From Sulfitobacter noctilucae (GTDB lineage: Bacteria; Pseudomonadota; Alphaproteobacteria; Rhodobacterales; Rhodobacteraceae), in assembly GCF_000622365.1 (NCBI RefSeq), contig NZ_JASC01000001.1, positions 167,717-231,716 on the forward strand: a stretch of DNA of 64,000 bases, in the 5' to 3' direction. Positions 9,317 through 18,669 of this stretch are shown here, piece by piece; position 1 is the stretch's first letter; the number at the start of each line of letters is the position of its first letter. Under the pieces are notes generated by a model, which searched no databases, was not told the origin of the DNA, and saw only the letters and a list, made by a program, of their open reading frames with translations. A program made the translations under genes and the position numbers.

Positions 9317-10221
9317 GCGAACCACTCCCCTTGGGGGCATACACTCCTGGCAACCTGCGCGGTGATGCAGAGGATCAGGCTTCGCGCCTGCCAGCCTTGC
9401 TTGCCCGCGCCGAACATTTGGCGGGTGCTGTTTTATTGGGCGCGCATGGCCGCCGCCGTGCCGGGACGGGTGATGATTTCTGGCAGTATCGCCCGGCACA
9501 GCAAGGCGACAGTCGGCGTATGATCGACCACCGCCGTTCTGCGATGGGGGATCAGGAGTTTGTGCGCGAACGCGAATGGCAGATCGCGCAATCGGTGATG
9601 CTTTGGGTCGATCAAGGTGCCTCGATGCGCTTTGCTTCCGGCAAGGGGCTGCCGCAAAAGGCGGATCGCGCACGGCTTTTGGGTCTGGCCCTTGCCATCA
9701 TGTTGTTGCGCGGTGGTGAACGGGTCGGGCTCACGGGTACGACCCTGCCTCCCCGCAGCGGCAATCCACAGGTGTTGCGACTGGCCGAACTCTTTTGCCA
9801 AGACGATGCCACGGATTACAGCCCGCCAGAACATCGCGCGATGATCCCCCATGCGCGAGCGGTGTTTATCTCCGACTTCATGGGCGATCTGGAAGGCGTG
9901 CAAACAGCGCTGACCAAAGCCGCCGACCGCGGTGTGCGCGGCGTGATTTACCATGTGTTGGACCCGGCCGAGGAATCATTTCCATTTTCCGGCCGTACCA
10001 TATTCGAAAGCATGGGCGGCACGCTGAGCCATGAGACACTGAAGGCAAATGACTTGAAGGGCCGCTATCTGGAGCAGCTGGCTGCCCGCAAGGATGAATT
10101 GCAAAGGCTTTGCGCACTGACAGGTTGGCAATACGGGCTGCACCACACGGATGCCTCGGCGCAATCGGCGCTTTTGTGGCTTTATGGCGCGCTTGATGCG
10201 CGTGCGGGGGTGGCGGCATGA
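9313..10221 (+). CDS. DUF58 domain protein, MoxR partner
   Basis: The 302-residue soluble protein shows the DUF58 signature, a YRPAQQGDSRRMIDHRRSA stretch after a Gly/Arg-rich lead-in, and a VWA-like core beginning VMLWVDQGASM. The MIDAS-type DxSxS triad is degenerate (DQGAS), so metal binding may be weakened. It starts with GTG overlapping the moxR stop (GTGA), which is strong evidence for coupled expression with the ATPase. A role as adaptor between MoxR and the membrane proteins downstream is inferred from family context. Confidence 0.92.
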   Translation: MSEPLPLGAYTPGNLRGDAEDQASRLPALLARAEHLAGAVLLGAHGRRRAGTGDDFWQYRPAQQGDSRRMIDHRRSAMGDQEFVREREWQIAQSVMLWVDQGASMRFASGKGLPQKADRARLLGLALAIMLLRGGERVGLTGTTLPPRSGNPQVLRLAELFCQDDATDYSPPEHRAMIPHARAVFISDFMGDLEGVQTALTKAADRGVRGVIYHVLDPAEESFPFSGRTIFESMGGTLSHETLKANDLKGRYLEQLAARKDELQRLCALTGWQYGLHHTDASAQSALLWLYGALDARAGVAA

Positions 10222-12989
10222 CAGTTCTGGGCGGCATCGGATTTACCGCACCCTGGCTTCTGGCGGCTCTCTTGGCGTTGCCGATCCTGTGGTTGATCCT
10301 GCGGGCCGTGCCCCCGGCCCCGATCCGCCGCCGCTTTCCCGGCGTGGCGCTTCTTTTGGGTCTCAGCGACGACGAGACCGTATCAGACCGCACGCCATGG
10401 TGGCTGTTATTGCTGCGGATGTTGGCGGTTGCCGCGATCATACTGGGTCTTGCCGGGCCGGTCCTGAACCCCGAAGTCGATCAGGCCGAAGGCAATGGCC
10501 CCCTGTTAATCGTGCTTGATGGCACATGGGCCGGTGCCACCCGCTGGCCGGAACAGACACAGGCGATCGAGGCACAGCTGACCCGTGCCAGCCGCGCCGA
10601 ACGCCCCGTGGGTTTTCTGGCGCTCAGCCGCCCGGATGCGCCTGCGTTCCAATCTGCTGACGTTTGGCGCAGCCGGTTGACCGGTTTCACGCCTGCCGCC
10701 TGGCAACCTTCGCAGGAAAACATCGACCGCTCGGTCGAGATCATGGCGGAACTGGATGCATTTGACACCCTGTGGTTCAGCGATGCGCTGGAGTATGAGG
10801 GCCGAGATCGCGTTCTGAGCGCCATGCAGGCGCAGGGCAGTGTTGAGGTCTATCAAACCGCCGCCAACGTGCTGGCCATCGCTCCCGCCACCTACGAAGA
10901 CAGCCTTGTCAAACTGAGCGTGACCCGTGCGGCCCCCGGTCTGGCGCGAGAGGTCGTGATCCGCGCCGAAGGCCGCGATCCAGCTGGCAATGCGCGTATT
11001 CTGGCAACCGCCACAGCGGCGTTTGACCAAAGCGCGACTAGGGCAACGGCCGAGCTTTCCCTTCCCTCCGAACTGCGCGCCCGGATCACCGGCTTCACAA
11101 TTGCGGGGCAACGTTCCGCCGGGGCGGTATCTTTGGTGGATGATGCCTTGCGTCGCCGCGAAGTGGCGCTGATCGGGGCAGGCAATGACCGCGAAGGCCT
11201 GCAACTGCTGGCCCCCCTCCACTATATCGAACAGGCATTGGCCCCGACGGCAGACCTGATCGACGGGTCCATCGCAGATGTCCTTCCGGCCAACCCCGAT
11301 GTGATTGTCCTGGCCGATGTGGCCACCCTGGCCGAAGCCGAAGCGGCGCCGCTGCTTGAGTGGATCGAAGAAGGCGGCATGCTGGTCCGTTTTGCCGGGC
11401 CGCGCGTCGCTGCAAGCGACATCAGCCGCTTTGACGAAGATCCACTGATGCCGGTGCGCTTGCGGGCCGGTGGCCGCAGCGTTGGCGGCGCGATGAGTTG
11501 GGGTGAGCCAAAATCTCTTGATGCCTTCAAAGAAACCTCGCCCTTTTTTGGGCTGAATATACCGGATGACGTTGTAGTATCTGCACAAGTGGTCGCACAG
11601 CCGGATCCCACATTAGCGAACCGCGTGATTGCCTCGCTCAGCGACGGCACGCCGCTGGTCACGCGCAAGACGCTGGGCCAAGGCCAGATCGTGCTTTTTC
11701 ACGTAACCGCTACGGCCGAATGGTCGACACTGCCGCTATCTGGCTTGTTTGTCGAAATGATGGAGCGGCTGGCGGTGTCCTCTGCTGCGGCATCGCCCGA
11801 TGCGGGGGATCTTGCAGGCACGACTTGGACACCCGAACGTGTGATGGACGGCTACGGTGCTTTGTCGGATGCAGGCACGCTTCCGGGCGTGGACGGGGCA
11901 GATCTGATTGGTGCGCCTGCCGGTCCGGCCTTGCGCCCCGGTATTTATCGGTCCGGCGATCGGCGGCTGGCCCGAAATGTCTTTCGTGCTGATGATACGC
12001 TAACGCCCGCGACATGGCCCTCGGATGTGCCGGTGCGCGGCCTTGCCGTCGCCCCTGAACAGCCCGTGGCGGGTTGGCTGCTAAGCCTTTCCATATTGCT
12101 TTTGCTGGCCGATGTGGTCGCGTCCTTGGCGCTATCGGGTCGGCTTCTGAACCGCGGCAATACAGCAGCGTTGATCCTGGCGGCACTTCTGGTACCCGGC
12201 TTTGCGCCTCAAGCGAATGCCCAAACCGAGGCAGATGAATTTGCACTAGGTGCCACAACCGAGGTGACACTGGCGCATGTCTTGACCGGTGACCCGCGCG
12301 TGGACGAGGTCGCGGCCGCCGGGCTTCAAGGACTGTCCGACACGCTGTTCTTCCGCACCTCTATCGAACCGGCACCACCAACGGCGGTTGACCTTGAAAC
12401 GGATGAACTGGCGTTCTTTCCCATCCTTTATTGGCCTGTCACTCCTGACCAGCCACGCCCTTCGGCGGAAGCCTATACCAAGTTGAACGATTACCTCCGC
12501 TCGGGCGGGTTAATCCTGTTTGATACGCGGGATGCAGATATCGCCGGCTTCGGTGCGGCCAGCCCGAATGGGCGCAAGCTGCAAGACCTTGCCGCACCTC
12601 TGGACATCCCACCGATGGAGCCTCTGCCGGGCGACCATGTGCTTACCCGCACCTTTTACCTCCTGCAGGACTTTCCGGGCCGCCATAATTCCCGCGATGT
12701 TTGGGTCGAGGCGGCACCCCCCAATGCCGAACAGATCGAAGGGATGCCGTTCCGCAATCTCAACGACGGGGTGACACCCGTGGTAATCGGCGGCAACGAC
12801 TGGGCTGCGGCTTGGGCCGTGCGCAGCGATGGTAGTCCTTTGGTGCCGATCGGGCGCGGCTATGCCGGCGAACGGCAGCGCGAACTTGCCAACCGTTTTG
12901 GCGTGAACTTGATCATGCATGTGCTGACGGGCAATTATAAATCAGATCAGGTGCATGTGCCTGCTCTTCTGGATCGGCTGGGACAATGA
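10218..12989 (+). CDS. BatA N-terminal domain / DUF4159 fusion membrane protein
   Basis: The 923-residue protein begins with a BatA-like (aerotolerance regulator N-terminal) region: two hydrophobic helices (about residues 10-27 and 56-75) separated by RRRFPGVALLLGLS. A VWA-like stretch (LIVLDGTWAGATRW) follows, then a large central region. A second pair of hydrophobic segments near residues 615-670 (GWLLSLSILLLLADVV and a signal-peptide-like stretch ending ANAQ) leads into the C-terminal DUF4159 domain (about 690-920: FFPILYWPVTPDQ, LNDYLRSGGLILFDTRD). DUF4159 resembles a glutamine-amidotransferase fold and is probably periplasmic here. Both ends overlap neighbours by ATGA, so it is an integral part of the MoxR operon. 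Confidence 0.9.
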   Translation: MTVLGGIGFTAPWLLAALLALPILWLILRAVPPAPIRRRFPGVALLLGLSDDETVSDRTPWWLLLLRMLAVAAIILGLAGPVLNPEVDQAEGNGPLLIVLDGTWAGATRWPEQTQAIEAQLTRASRAERPVGFLALSRPDAPAFQSADVWRSRLTGFTPAAWQPSQENIDRSVEIMAELDAFDTLWFSDALEYEGRDRVLSAMQAQGSVEVYQTAANVLAIAPATYEDSLVKLSVTRAAPGLAREVVIRAEGRDPAGNARILATATAAFDQSATRATAELSLPSELRARITGFTIAGQRSAGAVSLVDDALRRREVALIGAGNDREGLQLLAPLHYIEQALAPTADLIDGSIADVLPANPDVIVLADVATLAEAEAAPLLEWIEEGGMLVRFAGPRVAASDISRFDEDPLMPVRLRAGGRSVGGAMSWGEPKSLDAFKETSPFFGLNIPDDVVVSAQVVAQPDPTLANRVIASLSDGTPLVTRKTLGQGQIVLFHVTATAEWSTLPLSGLFVEMMERLAVSSAAASPDAGDLAGTTWTPERVMDGYGALSDAGTLPGVDGADLIGAPAGPALRPGIYRSGDRRLARNVFRADDTLTPATWPSDVPVRGLAVAPEQPVAGWLLSLSILLLLADVVASLALSGRLLNRGNTAALILAALLVPGFAPQANAQTEADEFALGATTEVTLAHVLTGDPRVDEVAAAGLQGLSDTLFFRTSIEPAPPTAVDLETDELAFFPILYWPVTPDQPRPSAEAYTKLNDYLRSGGLILFDTRDADIAGFGAASPNGRKLQDLAAPLDIPPMEPLPGDHVLTRTFYLLQDFPGRHNSRDVWVEAAPPNAEQIEGMPFRNLNDGVTPVVIGGNDWAAAWAVRSDGSPLVPIGRGYAGERQRELANRFGVNLIMHVLTGNYKSDQVHVPALLDRLGQ

Positions 12990-15028
12990 CCGCAACACTC
13001 GTCTATGATCCACTGATCCCCACGTCGCTGCTGATCGTGGTGACGATCATTGCGTTGCTGGGCTTGATCCTTGCCATCTTGCGAGGGTTGAACGGCTGGC
13101 CGCTGCGCGGGTTGGCGGCCTTGGTGGTGCTGGGCGCATTGGCCAACCCTTCCTATCAGCAGGAAGACCGCGCCCCGCTGAGCGATATCGTTCTGCTGGT
13201 CGAAGACCAAAGCGCGAGCCAACGGCTGGGCAACCGCGCCGGGCAAAGTACAGAGGCGGCGGATACGCTGGCTGCGCAGATTGCTGCCCGCTCCAATACC
13301 GAAGTGCGGCGGGTGTCCGTGCCCGATGGCGCGGGTGATGCAGGCACCGAACTCATGACCGCCATCGCGGATGCCCTCGCCGAAGAGCCACGCGCGCGGG
13401 TCGCTGGCATTCTGGCAATCAGTGACGGGCGTGTGCATGACGCCGATCTGCCCCTTGATCTGCCTGCGCCCATGCATTTGCTTATGACGGGCGAAGAAAC
13501 GGATTGGGACCGCCGCCTGAGTGTCCGCAACGCGCCTGCCTTTGCCATCATTGGCGAACCTGTGACCCTCACGTTACGCATCGACGATCTGGGGGCTGCG
13601 CCAGCGGGCGAGGACCTTGCACCGCTTGAGATTTCAATTGACGGAGAGCCGGCACAGACCTTTCGCGTGCCGATTGGACAGGATCTTGAGCTGCCAATCA
13701 CCCTGCCCCATGGCGGGCGCAACGTGATCCGGTTTTCCCTGCCCGAAGCCGAGGGCGAGTTGACTGACCGCAACAATACCGCGCTGATCCAGATGAACGG
13801 GGTGCGCGACCGCCTGAGTGTGTTGCTGGTCAGCGGAGAGCCGCATCCCGGCGGGAGAACGTGGCGTAACCTGCTGAAATCAGACAGTTCTGTCGATCTG
13901 GTACATTTCACTATCCTGCGCCCGCCGGAAAAGCAGGATGGGGTGCCGGTGAACGAGTTGTCGCTGATCGCTTTTCCGACACGCGAATTGTTTATGGAAA
14001 AGATCGAGGATTTCGATCTGATTATCTTTGACCGTTATCAGCGGCGTGGTATTCTGCCGTCACTCTACCTCGATAACGTGGCAAATTATGTGCGCAATGG
14101 CGGCGCGGTTCTGGTCGCCGCCGGTCCGGACTTTGCCGCCGCCGATAGTATTTATCGGTCACCACTGGGCAGCGTTTTACCCGCCAATCCGACAGCGCGG
14201 GTCATTGAAGAACCCTATTTGCCCAAGGTTACCGATCTGGGAGAGCGGCATCCTGTGACAACGAACATGCCGGATGGCGGCGATTGGGGCCGCTGGTTGC
14301 GTCAGATTGATGTCTCCGATCCCCAAGGCAATGTGGTGATGGAGGGCGTCGATGGGAGGCCCCTTCTGGTGCTGAACCGGGTGGAGGAAGGGCGCGTTGC
14401 CCTGCTGGCGTCGGATCACGCATGGCTGTGGAGCCGTGGATATGAGGGCGGCGGACCGCAGTTGGAACTGCTGCGCAGGCTCGCCCACTGGATGATGAAA
14501 GAGCCGGAGCTGGAAGAGGAGGCGTTGACCGCAAACGCCGATGGTCAATCCATGCGCATCACGCGGCGGACCTTGGAAGCCACGGTGCCACCCGTCACAG
14601 TGACAGCCCCCGATGGCAGCGTAATCGAAGTGCCCCTGACCGAAAATAGCGCAGGTGTGTTCGAAGGCACCTATCAAGGGCCGGAGATTGGGCTGTACCG
14701 CTTGGACAACGGCGATCAAACAGCGGTGATCGGCCTTGGCCCCGCCGCCCCGCGAGAATTTGTTGAAACGATTGCCAGCGCCGACGCGCTTAATCCGCTT
14801 GTAAGCGCACAGCGTGGCGGTGTTGCACGGGTCGAAGAAGGCCTTCCGCGTGTGCGCGATGTCCGGGTCGGGCGACCCGCTGCCGGCCGTGGATGGATCG
14901 GGATCACGCCGCGTGGTGCTTATGAGACCCGTGACATCCGGCAGACGGCAATCCTGCCGGGATGGCTCGTTTTGCTCCTTTCGGCGGGGTTGATCACCGC
15001 TGCATGGCTGCGCGAAGGACGTCGTTAA
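12986..15028 (+). CDS. Membrane protein with VWA-like and glutamine-amidotransferase-like domains
   Basis: The 680-residue product has two N-terminal transmembrane helices (about residues 13-33 and 38-53) and one C-terminal helix (GWLVLLLSAGLITAAWL) placing the bulk outside the cytoplasm. After the first helices a VWA-like segment starts LLVEDQSASQ, which keeps a DxSxS metal-site triad. A Rossmann-type GATase1-like stretch follows (NVANYVRNGGAVLVAAGPDF) without an obvious catalytic Cys. It is the last gene of the MoxR operon, joined by ATGA to the DUF4159 gene. Its stop TAA shares the palindrome TTAA with the stop of the convergent nicO gene. Substrate and role unknown. Confidence 0.88.
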   Translation: MTATLVYDPLIPTSLLIVVTIIALLGLILAILRGLNGWPLRGLAALVVLGALANPSYQQEDRAPLSDIVLLVEDQSASQRLGNRAGQSTEAADTLAAQIAARSNTEVRRVSVPDGAGDAGTELMTAIADALAEEPRARVAGILAISDGRVHDADLPLDLPAPMHLLMTGEETDWDRRLSVRNAPAFAIIGEPVTLTLRIDDLGAAPAGEDLAPLEISIDGEPAQTFRVPIGQDLELPITLPHGGRNVIRFSLPEAEGELTDRNNTALIQMNGVRDRLSVLLVSGEPHPGGRTWRNLLKSDSSVDLVHFTILRPPEKQDGVPVNELSLIAFPTRELFMEKIEDFDLIIFDRYQRRGILPSLYLDNVANYVRNGGAVLVAAGPDFAAADSIYRSPLGSVLPANPTARVIEEPYLPKVTDLGERHPVTTNMPDGGDWGRWLRQIDVSDPQGNVVMEGVDGRPLLVLNRVEEGRVALLASDHAWLWSRGYEGGGPQLELLRRLAHWMMKEPELEEEALTANADGQSMRITRRTLEATVPPVTVTAPDGSVIEVPLTENSAGVFEGTYQGPEIGLYRLDNGDQTAVIGLGPAAPREFVETIASADALNPLVSAQRGGVARVEEGLPRVRDVRVGRPAAGRGWIGITPRGAYETRDIRQTAILPGWLVLLLSAGLITAAWLREGRR

Positions 15029-15942
15029 AGCGCGCGCAACAGTAGACCGGTGGCCAGCAGAGCCACGGTGAGACCCGCCACAAACTCGACGGCTGCGCCA
15101 GCGCGCGCCACTTGCGGTGATCCACTTAGACCTGCAAGCATACCGCCTCGCAATGATCCTGCTGCGAGGCCCACGAATATCGTGATCAGCGCTGTGCCAA
15201 AGGCCATCGCAAAGGCACCTGCAATGCCAAGGCCACCAATGCCCATCTGCCATGTGATGATCAGGACAAAAAGCGCCCCCGTACAAGGCCGCATCGCAAT
15301 ACCGCCAATCAGGACCAGTGCCTCGCGCAGGGTGGTCGCCTGCTGCACTTCTTCCAGAGAGGGGCCGTGGGCGTGCCCACAACTGGCACAGACTGCGCTG
15401 TCACCCTCATGTGCATGATCATGTCCGTGGTCATGGGCATGATCATGGTGCTTCGGCAAGAGCTTGCGCTGACCCCGCCACATCAGCCAAAGTCCGATCA
15501 ATCCAATTGCGGCATAGCTGAGCGGTGCCATCACCGCTTCGGTCACATCCACCATCGCCTGACGTCCAAGATTGAGCAGCAAAACACCCGTATAGACCAA
15601 AACAACCGCAGTGACCGCCTGCCCTAGCGAGGCGGCGAGCGCGATCAGCGAGAGGCGCAGCATCGGCACCTTGCGGCCAAATCCGTAGCCACCAATCAGA
15701 ACCTTCCCGTGCCCCGGCCCCGCCGCATGGACCAGACCATAGGCAAAACACCCCCCCAGCAGCGCGATTATCGCGCCGCTTTCGCCGCCGCGTATCTGGC
15801 GCAATGATCCTGCGATGCCGTTCTGAAAATCGCGCTGTTGAAGCGCCGCCCAATAGCCCAGCCTGTCAAAGCCGCCGCTGAACCAAAGCCAGCCCAGCAC
15901 AGCAATCACAACAAGCGCGGCAATGCTCAGGAAATATCGCAT
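15025..15942 (-). CDS. NicO/RcnA-type nickel-cobalt transporter
   Basis: The 305-residue polytopic membrane protein has about six helices and a long His-rich cytoplasmic loop (HHDHAHDHGHDHAHEGD) followed by a CASCGHAHG motif, the metal-binding hallmark of the NicO/RcnA group. GPGHGKVLIGGYG and RPCTGALFVLI are family motifs in the membrane helices. The likely action is nickel or cobalt export, though some members import. The start at 15942 is chosen because the N-terminal helix MRYFLSIAALVVIAVLGWLW follows; it lies 16 bases inside the end of the DUF1007 gene, so the two are translationally linked. Confidence 0.9.
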   Translation of the reverse strand: MRYFLSIAALVVIAVLGWLWFSGGFDRLGYWAALQQRDFQNGIAGSLRQIRGGESGAIIALLGGCFAYGLVHAAGPGHGKVLIGGYGFGRKVPMLRLSLIALAASLGQAVTAVVLVYTGVLLLNLGRQAMVDVTEAVMAPLSYAAIGLIGLWLMWRGQRKLLPKHHDHAHDHGHDHAHEGDSAVCASCGHAHGPSLEEVQQATTLREALVLIGGIAMRPCTGALFVLIITWQMGIGGLGIAGAFAMAFGTALITIFVGLAAGSLRGGMLAGLSGSPQVARAGAAVEFVAGLTVALLATGLLLRAL

Positions 15943-16577
15943 GTCACCACCACGGTCGAGGTTAACAGAACGCCGAGGTCCGGCATCGCGGCCCATTCCT
16001 CATCGGTCATGAAAGCGTCCATCTGGTTCAACTGGTCACCCATCGCGGCCAGACCCGCCGCGACATCCGGCACCTCGATCCGTTTGCCACAAGCATCAGA
16101 CCCTTCTATCTGCACTGGAAGCGTGATGTCATAGGCCGTGTAATAGGTTTTGTCGTAGGGTTTCACTTCGATCACGCCGGCCTCTTCCGCACCACTGACG
16201 CGACGCACATGGGTCGTGGTGATGCGACCGTCGGCATAAACCGCCGTCGCCTGCATGGGGCCAGACAACGCAAGCGGTGCACCATCTTGCAAGATCACCA
16301 GATCGCCGTTGAACCCCTCACTCCAGTTCATATCGAAGCCCTGAAGATCGGCCTGTTCAGCTTCGGTCAGGACACCGTCAAAGTCGGGATCAAGGCCGCG
16401 ATCCTCGGTGATAAGCAAAGAATAGAGGTCGTCATAGGCCCATGTCATGCGTACTTCGATCAGGCGGTTCTGATCATCGAACCGCAGATCGAGGCCGGTA
16501 TCCACGAAGATATGCGGATGCGCCGTCAGCGGCAGCGCCGACAGCACCAGTAGGATAAGGGAGAGCGCATGTTTCAT
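15927..16577 (-). CDS. DUF1007 family periplasmic protein
   Basis: The 216-residue protein has a signal peptide (MKHALSLILLVLSALPLTA) and then the DUF1007 start AHPHIFVDTGLDLRFD, whose HPH is a likely metal ligand. Further features are the MTWAYDDLYSLL and DxDxDGxL-like (DPDFDGVLTEAE) stretches. DUF1007 proteins are nearly always encoded beside NicO-type transporters and are presumed periplasmic partners for nickel, cobalt or zinc handling. The start at 16577 gives a clean signal peptide; the upstream in-frame codons to 16688 overlap pbpC and look unrelated. Confidence 0.88.
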   Translation of the reverse strand: MKHALSLILLVLSALPLTAHPHIFVDTGLDLRFDDQNRLIEVRMTWAYDDLYSLLITEDRGLDPDFDGVLTEAEQADLQGFDMNWSEGFNGDLVILQDGAPLALSGPMQATAVYADGRITTTHVRRVSGAEEAGVIEVKPYDKTYYTAYDITLPVQIEGSDACGKRIEVPDVAAGLAAMGDQLNQMDAFMTDEEWAAMPDLGVLLTSTVVVTCDIS

Positions 16578-16644
16578 AACGTTGAGATATATCATGCCAT
16601 CCCGCACAACAAGATTTGCCAGCGACCGCACCGGCATAATCCCG

Positions 16645-18669
16645 CTATTGCAATTGCACGGAAACGGAAGCGGAGCGTCCCTTGGCATCTACCACTGTGA
16701 TGCGGGAAAAACCCGGCTCTACCAGCGGGAGCAACGCGTCGTGACGGTGAAGATTCGTCAGCACAGGCGCACCATCCAACAGCACGCTGAACGGAGAGAC
16801 GCCCGCCCCGAATTTCAGCGCAACACCTTCACCGTCCCGCTGCAAAACCGCCCCATCCGGCGGGAAGTCCACACGCGGGGCATCGGCAGGGGCGCTGAAC
16901 ACGGCATTGCGCGGTCGAAAGCGCTGCAAAGGCTGAGGCAGGGATGCTGTGCTTAGCATCAAAGTCTCGGGCGGTGGTGGAGGCAGAGGCGTCGGGCGGC
17001 TGCCCAGAAGATTGAACGCCTCGAACAGAACGGGAGCTGCCAGATCACCCCCGAACGCCCCTGGCACCGGGGTTCCTTCAGGGCGTCCCAGCCAGAGCCC
17101 TATTACATGTGCGCCATCAAAACCGATCGCCCAGGCATCGCGGTGGCCGTAGGACGTGCCCGTTTTATACGCAATTTGACCGCCGCGCCGTCCGTATCCC
17201 TGCGGTGGCGTCAGCGCAGCAAGGATATGTCCCACCTGCCAGGCGGCACTTTCGGAGACCATACGCTGGCCGCGTTGTTCCGCGACGCCACGCTGCCAGA
17301 TCAGGGGTTGGCCCTGCCCCCCCTGCGCCAGCCCGGCGTAAAGCTGCACGAGATCATTCAGCGTGACACCGACGCCGCCCAAAGCGACGGCCAGCCCCGC
17401 CGTTCCGCTGGGAAGCTGAGGAGCAGCACCCCCCTTGCGCAGCATCGCCATCAGGCGGGCCGGACCGAGTTCCTGCGTCAAAAGGACAGGCGGTATATTG
17501 AGCGAGAGTTGCAGCGCCTCGCGCACCGTCAGCTCGCCCCGAAACCGCCCGTCAAAGTTCTGGGGTGCATAGCGGCCGAATACCACTGGTGAATCATTGA
17601 TCAAGGTATCGGGATGCGCCAACCCCTCGTCAAAGGCCATCGCGTAGATGAAGGGTTTCAATGTCGATCCGGGCGACCGCAGGGCGCGGGTCATATCGAC
17701 AAAGCCCTGCCTGCCCTCTGCCGCGCCGTAGACCGGTGCGCTGACGGAGGCGAGCACCTCTGAAGTGCGGTGATCCGCCACCACCACCGCTGCGGAAACG
17801 CCGCGCATCTGGCCTTGCACAGCGCGCCTGATCAACCCTTCCATCTGGTTCTGCACAACTGCATCAAGCGTAAGGTCATGGTGCCCGGCCAGCGGATTGG
17901 CCTTAACCAGATGATCGGCCAAATGCGGCGCGAGCCGAACGAAAGGTAGCATTTGATCTGGCACCGGCGCTAGATGCGTCCGTTCTGGCGCGTTGACGCG
18001 GTTCAACACCCTTGCGCGGGCTGCTGTGGCTGCTTGGGGGTGGCGGTCCGGACGGCGGGCTTCGGGCGCTTGGGGCAATGCTACCAGCAAAGCCATCTCT
18101 GCCGGGGTCAAGCGTGCCGGCTCCTTGCCAAACCACACCAGTGCGCCCGCTCGCAGCCCTTCCACCGCGCCACCATAGGGGGCGTGTGCGAGGTAGAGCT
18201 CAAGTATCTCACGCTTGCCCAGCCGCCGTTCCAGCGCCAGTGCCACCCGCATTTGTCGCAACTTGCCTCGCCAGCGACCGGTGCCCGAATTCTCCATCAG
18301 TCGGGCTACCTGCATGGTGAGCGTTGAACCACCAGAGACCACTTCGCCCTGCCACAACGCCTGTGCTGCTGCCCGCGCTAGTGCCAAGAGGTCAACGCCC
18401 GCATGGCTGAAGAAGCGTTTGTCCTCGTAAGAAATCAGCATATCAAGAAAGTCCGGGTCCACCTCAGGCAAGGCCAGCGCCAGCCGCACCCGCCCGTTTT
18501 CCACCGGAAAGACGCGCATCAAAGCGCCGTTTCGATCGCGTACTTCAACGGATGTTTCTACCAGAACCGGCGGCAGATCGGTGCGGGCGATCCAATTGTC
18601 CAGACGGTCACGCGAGGCCGCAAAAGCCCATAGGGCCAACACAAGGCCAAAGAGTGCCCAGCGGATCAT
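16645..18669 (-). CDS. pbpC: Penicillin-binding protein 1C
   Basis: The 674-residue bifunctional class A penicillin-binding protein has an N-terminal membrane anchor (residues 3-18), a glycosyltransferase domain with EDKRFFSHAGVD and GGSTLTMQVAR, and a transpeptidase domain with SxxK (GSTLKPF), SxN (LSLN) and KTGT (KTGTSYGHRDAW). The last 80 residues match the PBP1C-specific C-terminal domain. It polymerises and may crosslink peptidoglycan on the outer face of the inner membrane. Its ATG overlaps the stop of the alpha-2-macroglobulin gene (ATGA), the same pairing as in E. coli yfhM-pbpC, consistent with a repair and defence role proposed for that pair. Confidence 0.95.
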   Translation of the reverse strand: MIRWALFGLVLALWAFAASRDRLDNWIARTDLPPVLVETSVEVRDRNGALMRVFPVENGRVRLALALPEVDPDFLDMLISYEDKRFFSHAGVDLLALARAAAQALWQGEVVSGGSTLTMQVARLMENSGTGRWRGKLRQMRVALALERRLGKREILELYLAHAPYGGAVEGLRAGALVWFGKEPARLTPAEMALLVALPQAPEARRPDRHPQAATAARARVLNRVNAPERTHLAPVPDQMLPFVRLAPHLADHLVKANPLAGHHDLTLDAVVQNQMEGLIRRAVQGQMRGVSAAVVVADHRTSEVLASVSAPVYGAAEGRQGFVDMTRALRSPGSTLKPFIYAMAFDEGLAHPDTLINDSPVVFGRYAPQNFDGRFRGELTVREALQLSLNIPPVLLTQELGPARLMAMLRKGGAAPQLPSGTAGLAVALGGVGVTLNDLVQLYAGLAQGGQGQPLIWQRGVAEQRGQRMVSESAAWQVGHILAALTPPQGYGRRGGQIAYKTGTSYGHRDAWAIGFDGAHVIGLWLGRPEGTPVPGAFGGDLAAPVLFEAFNLLGSRPTPLPPPPPETLMLSTASLPQPLQRFRPRNAVFSAPADAPRVDFPPDGAVLQRDGEGVALKFGAGVSPFSVLLDGAPVLTNLHRHDALLPLVEPGFSRITVVDAKGRSASVSVQLQ

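Noticed and set aside
14177..15382. 401-codon minus-strand frame crossing the end of the GATase-like gene and nicO
   Set aside because: Overlaps two genes in wrong frames and shows no family features.
16578..16644. Zur-type operator upstream of DUF1007/nicO
   Set aside because: An AT-rich imperfect dyad (CATAACGTTGAGATATATCATG region) exists but matches the Zur consensus too poorly.
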